Shown in pieces: positions 1 to 6,811 of a DNA stretch of 6,990 nt. Position numbers and translations under genes: made by a program. The stretch covers positions 1-6,990 of the forward strand of contig DAOVMD010000157.1 of the NCBI GenBank assembly GCA_030630935.1, written 5' to 3'. Position 1 is the first letter of the stretch. Every line of letters begins with the position of its first letter. Source of the DNA: Candidatus Mcinerneyibacteriota bacterium. Its GTDB lineage: Bacteria > AUK180 > JAQVHJ01. The notes beneath the pieces were generated by a model that ran no database searches, had not been told where the DNA came from, and saw only the letters and a list, made by a program, of their open reading frames with translations.

Positions 1-137
1 GCTGCATTCATTTTATTTTGATTTTTAACTATTTTTATCTGTCTGCATAATATTTGTGAAATTCTATAGCTGATTTCTAATAATTACTAAAGTTATAACC
101 CCCTTATGTCTGAATTACAACAATGCTATGGTTTTCC

Positions 138-166
138 TTTACTTTTATTCATTTTTATGATATAAT
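138..166 (+). promoter_or_regulatory. Sigma70-type promoter for gatE-gatD, extended -10
   Basis: TATAAT at 161-166 is a perfect -10 hexamer, preceded by TG at 158-159, giving the extended TGnTATAAT form. A 17-nt spacer separates it from TTTACT at 138-143, which matches four of six bases of the -35 consensus TTGACA. Transcription would start around 172-175, leaving a short leader of about 30 nt before the gatE ATG. This is a bacterial promoter pattern. The local AT-richness raises the chance of a coincidental match, so the call rests on the combination of hexamer, TG, spacing and distance to the gene. Confidence 0.7.
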
Positions 167-192
167 TTCAACGATTAAAATTAAAAATATTT

Positions 193-198
193 AGAGGA
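193..198 (+). promoter_or_regulatory. Ribosome binding site of gatE
   Basis: AGAGGA lies 4 nt before the ATG at 203 and is the only purine-rich Shine-Dalgarno-like stretch nearby. It supports this start, which also places the conserved GLEVHQQL motif about 20 residues into the protein, as expected for the family. Confidence 0.75.
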
Positions 199-202
199 TA
201 AA

Positions 203-2104
203 ATGGATAACTTAGATTTTAATGATTCAAAATACTATTCCAAGTTAGGTTTCATGTCTGGGCTTGAGGTTCACCAGCAGTTATTAACTGACAAGAAGCT
301 TTTTTGCCACTGCCCTATTGAATACCAGTATCATGAACCGAACGCCCGAATATTAAGACATATGCGCCCTACACTATCAGAGATGGGCACTTATGACGGT
401 ACTGCATTAATGGAATTCAAGACGAAGAAAAATGTTATATATAATCTTTTCACAGAAGTTAATTGCACCTATGAAATGGATGATACACCACCATTTTTAA
501 TTAATTCGGAAGCATTAGATATCACGATTGAGATTTGTTTTTTATTTAACTGTGCATTAACGGATGAGATTCATGTTGTCCGAAAGCAATACTTAGACGG
601 TTCAATCCCTACTGGTTTTCAGAGAACTTTAATTCTTGGGTTAGCCGGTTGGATCCCGTATAAAGGGCGTAAGATAAGAATCCGGCAGATCTCACTTGAA
701 GAAGATTCATGCCGTCAAATCTCGGACCATGGGCATACAATTAATTTTAAAGGAGACCGGCTTGGAATTCCTTTGGTTGAGGTGGTCACCGAACCTGATA
801 TGAAAACTCCGACTGAGGTTATGGAAGTTGCTGATTTAATCGGGTCAATATTGCGAGCTTCAGGAAAGGTAAGAACAGGTCTTGGTTCTACTCGCCAGGA
901 TGTAAACGTAAGTGTTCCGGGTGGTACCCGAATTGAGATCAAGGGTGTTTCAAGATTAAAATATATCCCTGCTCTCACACATTATGAAACATTACGTCAA
1001 ATTAAATTACTCGAGTTGAAAAAGGAATTTCAAATCCGTGGAATAAATAAAGACACCTTAAAAACTGAGATCAGGAAACTCACATCATTCTTAAAGAAGG
1101 AAAAGACCAAAAATCAATGGTTCAAGCAAGCCTTAAAATCTAAGCATGAGATAAAGGGAATTCTCTTGAAAGGTATTGGCGGGATATTCAATCAGGAAGT
1201 TCAACCTGGTTTCACATTTGGAGATGAGGTCTCGGGAAGAGTAAGGGTTGTTGCATGCATAGATGAACTTCCTAATATTCTCCATACAGATATGGATTCA
1301 GCGGAATTAAATATCGAACCTGAGGAACTGGTTAAAATTAAAAAATTATTTGGTTTCAAGACTCCGGATATTTTAGTCTTTACCCGGGGAGAGAATGAAG
1401 ATGTTGAGATGGCATTGGGCGAGATTAAATTAAGGGTACTTGACGCAATTGATGGAGTTCCACCTGAAACCAGGCAGGCATTCCCTAATGGATTTACAGA
1501 TTTTGAAAGGATTTTACCCGGGCCTGATAGGATGTATCCTGATACAGATCATCCACCGCAACAGCTGAAAAAAGAACGGATGAAAAAAATTAAAAAGGCT
1601 ATTAAAAACAGGTATGTTGACCAATACAAAAAATTAAAGGATTCATTTAAGATTCCGGAAGAATATTTAAAGAAATTTATTCTGTCAGATAGATCTATTT
1701 TAATTCAATCATTAATTAAGAAAAAAGTTAAACCTGAACATATAAATTTTATTTTATTTGAGATATTTACATATTTGAGAAGAAAAGGCTATTCAGCTTC
1801 GAAGTTTACAGACCAGGAGTTAGAAGATTTATTTTCCAGGATTCAATCCAATACCATTCATATTTCTGAAGTTCGTAAGCTTTTACAGGAATCATTTGAA
1901 AAACAAATTTCTTTAAATGAAATCATCAAAAATTATAAAAACGCAAAATCTCTTGATGATTTGAAGAAGGAGATTAAAAAGTTGTTTAAGAGCAGCAAGT
2001 CAAAAAACATAAATTTCATTTTAGGAGAATTAAGAAAAACATTTCCTGAAACAATTCTTTATGCGAAAGCCTTAAATAAATTTATAGAATCACAGGTAGG
2101 TTAA
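203..2104 (+). CDS. gatE: Archaeal-type Glu-tRNA(Gln) amidotransferase subunit E (GatE)
   Basis: GatE is the ATP-dependent kinase/amidase-transfer subunit. It phosphorylates the glutamate on misacylated Glu-tRNA(Gln) and amidates it with ammonia from GatD, giving Gln-tRNA(Gln) in the cytoplasm. At 633 residues it has the normal GatE length and is clearly longer than bacterial GatB. The GatB/E cradle has GLEVHQQL (20-27), a CxC pair (C35, C37), LDGSIPTGFQR (131-141), LEEDSCR (165-171), PLVEVVTEPD (190-199) and GLGSTRQDVNVSV (226-238) followed by EIKGV. The DGS..TGFQR form is typical of GatE rather than GatB. An AspRS-like insertion absent from GatB spans roughly 270-420, with HTD at 361-363 and GVPPETRQAFP at 418-428. 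The GatE signature LPGPDRMYPDTDHPP follows at 438-452. Residues about 455-633 are the lysine-rich helical and YqeY-like tail, which is divergent. gatD follows 2 nt downstream. The family call is very secure. Confidence 0.96.
   Translation: MDNLDFNDSKYYSKLGFMSGLEVHQQLLTDKKLFCHCPIEYQYHEPNARILRHMRPTLSEMGTYDGTALMEFKTKKNVIYNLFTEVNCTYEMDDTPPFLINSEALDITIEICFLFNCALTDEIHVVRKQYLDGSIPTGFQRTLILGLAGWIPYKGRKIRIRQISLEEDSCRQISDHGHTINFKGDRLGIPLVEVVTEPDMKTPTEVMEVADLIGSILRASGKVRTGLGSTRQDVNVSVPGGTRIEIKGVSRLKYIPALTHYETLRQIKLLELKKEFQIRGINKDTLKTEIRKLTSFLKKEKTKNQWFKQALKSKHEIKGILLKGIGGIFNQEVQPGFTFGDEVSGRVRVVACIDELPNILHTDMDSAELNIEPEELVKIKKLFGFKTPDILVFTRGENEDVEMALGEIKLRVLDAIDGVPPETRQAFPNGFTDFERILPGPDRMYPDTDHPPQQLKKERMKKIKKAIKNRYVDQYKKLKDSFKIPEEYLKKFILSDRSILIQSLIKKKVKPEHINFILFEIFTYLRRKGYSASKFTDQELEDLFSRIQSNTIHISEVRKLLQESFEKQISLNEIIKNYKNAKSLDDLKKEIKKLFKSSKSKNINFILGELRKTFPETILYAKALNKFIESQVG
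2094..2100 (+). promoter_or_regulatory. Ribosome binding site of gatD inside the gatE end
   Basis: AGGTAGG overlaps the last codons of gatE and ends 6 nt before the gatD ATG at 2107. With only 2 nt between the gatE stop and this ATG, it implies coupled translation of the two subunits from one transcript. Confidence 0.7.
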
Positions 2105-2106
2105 TT

Positions 2107-3495
2107 ATGAATGATAAAGAGAGATTCAAAGGTTATAAAAAAAATGTAATTAAGAAGTTAAAGAAATTTAATGTTAGGGTTTGGTCGGATATTACCATAA
2201 AAACAAACCAGGGATTATTTGAAGGGGTAATTCTTCCCCGGTCAGAAACTTCTCCTGATGGTTATGTCGTTTTAAAATTAATTACAGGTTATAACATAGG
2301 CATTGATATTGAGAATATAATAGAAATGAAAGAGACTGGTTTTAAAGAAGCTCATTATAAGATCCCCGAATCTGATTTTCCTGTTGATGAGAACAAGCCT
2401 TATGTAACCTTACTTGGTACAGGCGGAACGATTGCAAGTAGACTTGATTATAGAACCGGAGCAGTTATTCCCGCATTCTCGCCGGGAGAATTGTACGGTG
2501 CAGTTCCTGAGCTTGCGGACATTGCAAATTTAAAGACAATAAAACTTTTTGGTGTATTTAGTGAGAACATGGGTCCGGAGCAATGGATAGGTACTGCAAA
2601 CGCGATTGGGGAAGAAGTAAAAAATGGTGTAGATGGAATTGTTATTGGTCACGGCACAGATACAATGCATCACACTGCAGGAATTCTTTCTTTCATGGTT
2701 CAGGATTCTCCCGTGCCGATTATCATGGTTGGCTCACAAAGGTCAAGTGACAGGCCATCTTCTGATGCAGCATTTAATTTGAGGTCAGCAGTCTATGCCG
2801 CAGCTCATGGTGATATTGCAGAAGTCATGGTTTGTATGTTTGGACCGACCAGTGAGAAATATAATCTACTTCATCGAGGTACACGGGTTCGAAAGATGCA
2901 TTCATCAACAAGAAATACTTTTAGAACAATTGGGGATGTACCTGTGGCAATGGTTACACCGGAGAAATTAACTCATATTCATAAAGATGTTAAGTTACGA
3001 AGGAAAGATAAGAAAATTAAAATTGATACGTTATATAATGATAAAGTTGCAATGGTCTATTATTATCCTGATATGAAACCGGATATTATAGAATCATTAA
3101 TTGATAATAATTATAAAGGCATTGTCATTGCAGGAACCGGTTTGGGACATGTTAACAAACCTCTTTATGAGCCCTTGAAGCTCGCAAGGAAAAAAGGGAT
3201 TGTTGTTTTCATGACTGTTCAAACCTTGTGGGGATTTACTCAGATGTATGTGTATGATACGGGTAGAGACTTGATGGATTATGGAGTTGTACCGGTAGAA
3301 AATATGATACCTGAAGTTGCTTATGTTAAATTAGGCTGGGTATTAGGACATACTTCAGACCGGGATAAGGTAATTGAAATGATGCTTACACCTATCGCAG
3401 GTGAAATAACTGAAAGGGAACCTGAGAATGGGTACTTGATATTCCAGGGCGGAACACCAGAGATAAGTAAGTTCCTAAAAAATAATCTAAGATAA
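2107..3495 (+). CDS. gatD: Archaeal-type Glu-tRNA(Gln) amidotransferase subunit D (GatD)
   Basis: GatD is the asparaginase-like subunit that hydrolyses glutamine (or asparagine) and passes ammonia to GatE. It is not the GatA-type amidase of bacterial GatCAB. An N-terminal small beta-barrel (about 20-80, with GLFEGVILPRSE and KLITGYNIGI), characteristic of GatD, precedes the two-part L-asparaginase fold (about 97-455). Catalytic positions look intact: T108 in GTGGTIAS, T184-D185 in GHGTDTM (181-187), and K263 in RKMHSSTRNTF (262-272). The segments TVQTLWGF (370-377) and PEVAYVKLGWVLGHT (402-416) are GatD-like hallmarks and separate it from a free asparaginase. Its 462 residues are slightly longer than typical archaeal GatD, mainly in loops and a charged stretch near 293-306. 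It sits directly behind gatE, matching a heteromeric GatDE enzyme. The order gatE-gatD and 2-nt spacing indicate an operon. Confidence 0.96.
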   Translation: MNDKERFKGYKKNVIKKLKKFNVRVWSDITIKTNQGLFEGVILPRSETSPDGYVVLKLITGYNIGIDIENIIEMKETGFKEAHYKIPESDFPVDENKPYVTLLGTGGTIASRLDYRTGAVIPAFSPGELYGAVPELADIANLKTIKLFGVFSENMGPEQWIGTANAIGEEVKNGVDGIVIGHGTDTMHHTAGILSFMVQDSPVPIIMVGSQRSSDRPSSDAAFNLRSAVYAAAHGDIAEVMVCMFGPTSEKYNLLHRGTRVRKMHSSTRNTFRTIGDVPVAMVTPEKLTHIHKDVKLRRKDKKIKIDTLYNDKVAMVYYYPDMKPDIIESLIDNNYKGIVIAGTGLGHVNKPLYEPLKLARKKGIVVFMTVQTLWGFTQMYVYDTGRDLMDYGVVPVENMIPEVAYVKLGWVLGHTSDRDKVIEMMLTPIAGEITEREPENGYLIFQGGTPEISKFLKNNLR

Positions 3496-3516
3496 TTGTG
3501 CAGCGAAGCGAAACTA
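3496..3516. other. Short convergent intergenic gap, no terminator seen
   Basis: Only 21 nt separate the stop of gatD from the stop of the minus-strand membrane protein. There is no GC-rich hairpin followed by a T tract on either strand. The only inverted repeat nearby is CGAAA (3509-3513) with TTTCG (3531-3535), which is short, has a 17-nt loop and lies partly inside the opposite gene. The two transcripts probably overlap at their 3' ends or end by a factor-dependent route. Confidence 0.5.
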
Positions 3517-6500
3517 TTATATGTACAGCCTTTCGGTTTTGGAGAAGCGCTCAAATTCTGCAGAAGTAACTTTTTTCAATCTTCTTGATAGAACATTAAA
3601 AATCTCAAATGAAAGCTCAGGATTATTATAAATTAAGTCCCTGAATTTCTTCTTATTTATCATCAGTATCTCACAATCCTCAATTGCCCTAATATCTGCG
3701 GATGTTAATTCATTAGTGAAGATTGACATTTCCCCGAAAAATTCCCCTTGATTAAGTTCTGCAATTCTAACCCATTCATCCTTTATCTGTCTCCCTACTA
3801 AAGCTTTACCTTTGGTAATAATATATAACGCTTTTCCTTCCTCATTTTCACAGATTATCAAGTCACCCTGATTATAAATCTTAAAATTCGAAATCATACT
3901 TATCTTCAATAATGAATCCAGATTCATACTTTTAAATAAAGGAATATCCTTTAAAAAGACCAGACGATTAATAACAGTTATCATTTCTTTTACTCCTTCT
4001 TTATTAAAAATAGTTTCATATTTTTTAAATTTCTCAATTGATATTTCTTTTAATATTAATGTATTTATCACTGCATCAAAAAGTGAACCTGTCTCGATAT
4101 CACTCTTTAAAATATTTACCGGATCATCGAAATTCAGGAAATACTCTTTAAAATATTCTAATTTCTCATGAAGCTCAATGTACTCAAATAAGTCAACAAT
4201 AATATTTGTATTTTGAATAATATCCTGACTATTTAAAATATTTTCAAATAGCTCCAGGGCAACTGCCTTCAATTCAATGTTATCAGATAAAATCTGCAGC
4301 CTGACCTTCTCCATTCCTTCACCGGGTAAAATGAGAAATATTAAGTCTAATAAATTCTTTTCATAAGATTCTAATTTCTCAAGGTGATATAATGAGAACA
4401 AACTGATCAATGACTGTTCTTCAGACTGTGTTAACATTTTTAAGATAAATAGTTCTTCAATAATCTTATTAAAAATTAATTTATACCACCTGATATAGCT
4501 TCTGTTAATATTATCTTTAAAATAAAGTTCCCATAAATTGGAATCTAACTTTTCCTTAATTTTAACCATAACACTAATTTTCTCCGCCAGTTCAAGATCA
4601 TCTGTAAACTCTTCTTTTTCAGCGAACATATCCATTGTTTTAACATCTCTGATAAATGGAAGGCTAATCCATAACTTTCGACGCACATCATTCTCATAGT
4701 TGTTGATGTTGGAAAATATTTTATAGATTAGTTTTCTATTCATATTTGCAATTTCTGAAATTATTAAATCAATTGAACAAAGGGATGTTAATGAAGAAAC
4801 CACTTTTGAATATCCGATTTCAATTTCATATCTGATAATGATACTTAAAACCAAGCTTGATATTTTTTCATCTCTTTCATTAATGAATCTTTTAATCTCT
4901 TCTTGAAGACCGAATATTCCTACGCTCTTAATAACTTGAAGAGCAGTAGTTTGCTTTTCCTGGGAATCATAGAGCAAATCCTTTAAAATATCCGCGATAA
5001 AATCATTATATTTATTCTTAGCGCCATGTACCAATAAATCCAAACTTAAAATAAAACTTTCTGGGTCGGGTTCCATTCTAACCCAATCACAGAGAAACCC
5101 TTCGATTTTGCTAAATGAGATATCTGCAAAACACATTAGGATTGCTTGCCTTTGTTCAGAATTACCTTTAATAAATAGTTCATTTACCCTATTAAGTAAA
5201 TAATTATTATCAATTTCTCGTAATAGGATTCTAATTGCTAAATGTTGAAGTGCCGGATTGCCCTTTTCAAATATTTCAAAAACAATTTCATTAAATTGCC
5301 TAATATCATGCTTCTCTATCATCTCTAACGCGAATTGAATAAATGGATCTGAATTTGAGTTCAGGAGACCTAAAATAATTTCTCTGGATTCGCCTGAAGC
5401 ATGTTCAAACATCTGCTCAAAAATCTTCTCCTTATTTTCATTGCTATCTAAAACCAAACTTTCAATTAAAACCTTTTTATATTCCTTCTTCATAGCGATA
5501 TTAGTGATTAACCAGGCAAACGAAAATAACATAATTATAATGGAGATTATGATATAGTAATCACTTGATAGTTTAATTAAAAGTAGAATTACAATACTTG
5601 CGAAGCAGATAAATACCGGTTTTATCATCCCTTCAAGAAAGGCTCTAAGTTTTTCCCGAACTTTCTCATTTAAGGGTGAATAGAAAATATGATTTAATGA
5701 CCTTTCAAATGTATGTAAAACAAATTCATTTCCAAACCGTGCAAATAATCCTGAGTAAAAGCCGCCGATTACAGCTAAAAAACCGCCACTGAAAAACATT
5801 AAAATAGGATGAATCATAATTATCTTGGTAAAACCGATTTTCCTGATAAGGACGGATAAAATAAAGATATTGAAAAGAGTAAAGAATAAACTCATACTCC
5901 CCTTAAATATTCCAAGAAACGAAGAGAATTCTTCCTCTGTTAAAAATTTATGAGATGTGATATCATGGAATTTAAAATCAATTAACCATTCAATTGAAAT
6001 TGAGAAAAAAATAATTAAGACCAGGAGAATAAGGTATTTGTTTTTTGTTAATTTATTTATAAAATATTTTAAATCGACATCCTCCTCTTTCATTAAGAAA
6101 ATATTCTCAGGATCCTTTTCAGCTTCCTGAACACTTTTCTTTAGCAGCAGCATAACAATAATATTAATAGAAAAAATTCCTCCGGATACTGCGATCATCA
6201 TTTTTACACCGATAATTTCAGGAAGGAAACTCATGATAATAACGGCAATAACCCCACCTACCCCGATTCCCGAAGCAACGATTGATATTAATCTTTTTTC
6301 CTGACGAATATTAAATATAAAACTAAATAATGCAGCAAATATTATCATACTGAAGTTATCAATAATCTCAACTATTGCTGCCATAATTGGAATTGTCGTT
6401 CTCCATTCAGCTAAGGCTGAGGCTATTAATAATAATAAGGAAAATAGAATTATTATCCAGGTAAAAAGTTTAACTCTATTCCATTTATCAATTATCCGGG

Positions 6501-6699
6501 TATATAAAAATATTCCAAATATCAAAAATATCGCATTCAGGATATACATGAAAGGATAATTCTGAATACCTAATTCCTTAATGAAAATTGCATTCCTGGA
6601 ATTTTCTGCAATAATTACAGCAGTTGAAACAATTGTTAAAAATAAAAACATTAATAAAACTTTTCGTTTCTCATCTGATTTAATTTTTAAAAAATCCAT
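3517..6699 (-). CDS. ATP/ADP-translocase-like membrane protein with helical-repeat and degenerate cNMP-binding domains
   Basis: This 1060-residue protein has three parts. Residues 1-405 are an integral membrane module with about 11-12 hydrophobic helices (for example 13-32, 47-66, 79-97, 103-128, 137-160, 164-187, 221-241, 265-285, 290-316, 358-378, 380-402). It resembles the ATP/ADP-translocase (TLC, Npt-like) branch of the major facilitator fold, with an N-terminal block around RNAIFIKELGIQNYPFMYIL. Residues about 410-905 are soluble, leucine-rich paired helices of HEAT-like solenoid type. Residues about 913-1042 are a cNMP-binding/CRP-type beta-roll, with LFKSM, KIYNQGDLII, ALYIITKGKA and FGEMSIF (988-994). 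The phosphate-contacting arginine of the R-(S/A)-A motif is T999 here, so cyclic nucleotide binding is doubtful. No helix-turn-helix follows, so it is not a transcription factor. The substrate is unknown and nucleotide transport should not be assumed. It is convergent with gatD and follows the Hpt gene closely. Confidence 0.8.
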   Translation of the reverse strand: MDFLKIKSDEKRKVLLMFLFLTIVSTAVIIAENSRNAIFIKELGIQNYPFMYILNAIFLIFGIFLYTRIIDKWNRVKLFTWIIILFSLLLLIASALAEWRTTIPIMAAIVEIIDNFSMIIFAALFSFIFNIRQEKRLISIVASGIGVGGVIAVIIMSFLPEIIGVKMMIAVSGGIFSINIIVMLLLKKSVQEAEKDPENIFLMKEEDVDLKYFINKLTKNKYLILLVLIIFFSISIEWLIDFKFHDITSHKFLTEEEFSSFLGIFKGSMSLFFTLFNIFILSVLIRKIGFTKIIMIHPILMFFSGGFLAVIGGFYSGLFARFGNEFVLHTFERSLNHIFYSPLNEKVREKLRAFLEGMIKPVFICFASIVILLLIKLSSDYYIIISIIIMLFSFAWLITNIAMKKEYKKVLIESLVLDSNENKEKIFEQMFEHASGESREIILGLLNSNSDPFIQFALEMIEKHDIRQFNEIVFEIFEKGNPALQHLAIRILLREIDNNYLLNRVNELFIKGNSEQRQAILMCFADISFSKIEGFLCDWVRMEPDPESFILSLDLLVHGAKNKYNDFIADILKDLLYDSQEKQTTALQVIKSVGIFGLQEEIKRFINERDEKISSLVLSIIIRYEIEIGYSKVVSSLTSLCSIDLIISEIANMNRKLIYKIFSNINNYENDVRRKLWISLPFIRDVKTMDMFAEKEEFTDDLELAEKISVMVKIKEKLDSNLWELYFKDNINRSYIRWYKLIFNKIIEELFILKMLTQSEEQSLISLFSLYHLEKLESYEKNLLDLIFLILPGEGMEKVRLQILSDNIELKAVALELFENILNSQDIIQNTNIIVDLFEYIELHEKLEYFKEYFLNFDDPVNILKSDIETGSLFDAVINTLILKEISIEKFKKYETIFNKEGVKEMITVINRLVFLKDIPLFKSMNLDSLLKISMISNFKIYNQGDLIICENEEGKALYIITKGKALVGRQIKDEWVRIAELNQGEFFGEMSIFTNELTSADIRAIEDCEILMINKKKFRDLIYNNPELSFEIFNVLSRRLKKVTSAEFERFSKTERLYI

Positions 6700-6703
6700 A
6701 AAA

Positions 6704-6710
6704 CCTTTCT
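6704..6710 (-). promoter_or_regulatory. Ribosome binding site of the membrane protein gene
   Basis: On the minus strand AGAAAGG ends 4 nt before the ATG at 6699-6697. It supports the chosen start, which places a short charged N-terminus (about 12 residues) before the first transmembrane helix, as expected for a protein with a cytoplasmic N-terminus. No separate promoter with good -35 and -10 elements is visible between the Hpt gene and this start. Confidence 0.6.
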
Positions 6711-6712
6711 TT

Positions 6713-6811
6713 TTAGGTTAGTCTATTTAACTGGGTTATGGCTGATTTAATTTCATCTAAGATATCGTGAAGGAATTCATTATGATATTTTTTGTCACTC
6801 TTTATATTCAT
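6713..6811 (-). CDS. Possible 32-residue small ORF between Hpt and membrane protein genes
   Basis: A minus-strand frame reads from an ATG at 6811-6809 to a TAA at 6715-6713, ending 13 nt before the membrane protein start. It overlaps the last 17 nt of the Hpt gene in the +1 frame. The product begins MNIKSDKKYHNEF and continues with HDILDEIKSAITQLNRLT, a charged, amphipathic pattern that would form one or two helices. There is no Shine-Dalgarno motif of quality before the ATG. Translation would have to rely on coupling to the upstream gene, or the frame may be chance or a remnant C-terminal extension of the Hpt protein after a frameshift. No family is recognised. Confidence 0.25.
   Translation of the reverse strand: MNIKSDKKYHNEFLHDILDEIKSAITQLNRLT

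Larger units (their letters stand above)
1..202. other. Non-coding leader region upstream of gatE
   Basis: I see no convincing gene here. All plus-strand frames are broken by stops. A minus-strand ATG at 9-11 runs off the left edge but has no purine-rich ribosome binding site before it, so I do not call a divergent gene. The stretch is very AT-rich, with T-rich tracts at 11-40 and 135-165. It carries the gatE promoter and ribosome binding site listed separately. No riboswitch-like hairpin or T-box was recognised. Confidence 0.6.

Noticed and set aside
1-11. Possible divergent minus-strand gene start (ATG at 9-11)
   Set aside because: Only a few codons are visible and no Shine-Dalgarno-like sequence precedes it.
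18-51. Second promoter-like pair TTGATT (18-23) and CATAAT (46-51)
   Set aside because: The spacer is 22 nt, too long for a sigma70 promoter, and the region is AT-rich enough to give such matches by chance.
715-978. Minus-strand open frame of 87 codons inside gatE
   Set aside because: It lies wholly opposite a strongly conserved part of gatE, has no family resemblance and is a shadow of the coding frame.
2107-3495. Free L-asparaginase instead of GatD
   Set aside because: The N-terminal GatD barrel, the RKMHSSTRNTF and AYVKLGWVLGHT segments, and the tight linkage to gatE all point to GatD.
3509-3535. CGAAA/TTTCG inverted repeat as a bidirectional terminator
   Set aside because: The stem is only 5 bp with a 17-nt loop and no T tract follows on either strand.
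3321-3554. Minus-strand open frame of 77 codons across the gatD end
   Set aside because: It overlaps both the conserved gatD C-terminus and the end of the membrane protein gene, has no recognisable product and is best explained as a shadow frame.
3517-3960. CRP-like transcription factor
   Set aside because: The cNMP-type fold is the C-terminus of a long membrane protein and no helix-turn-helix follows it.
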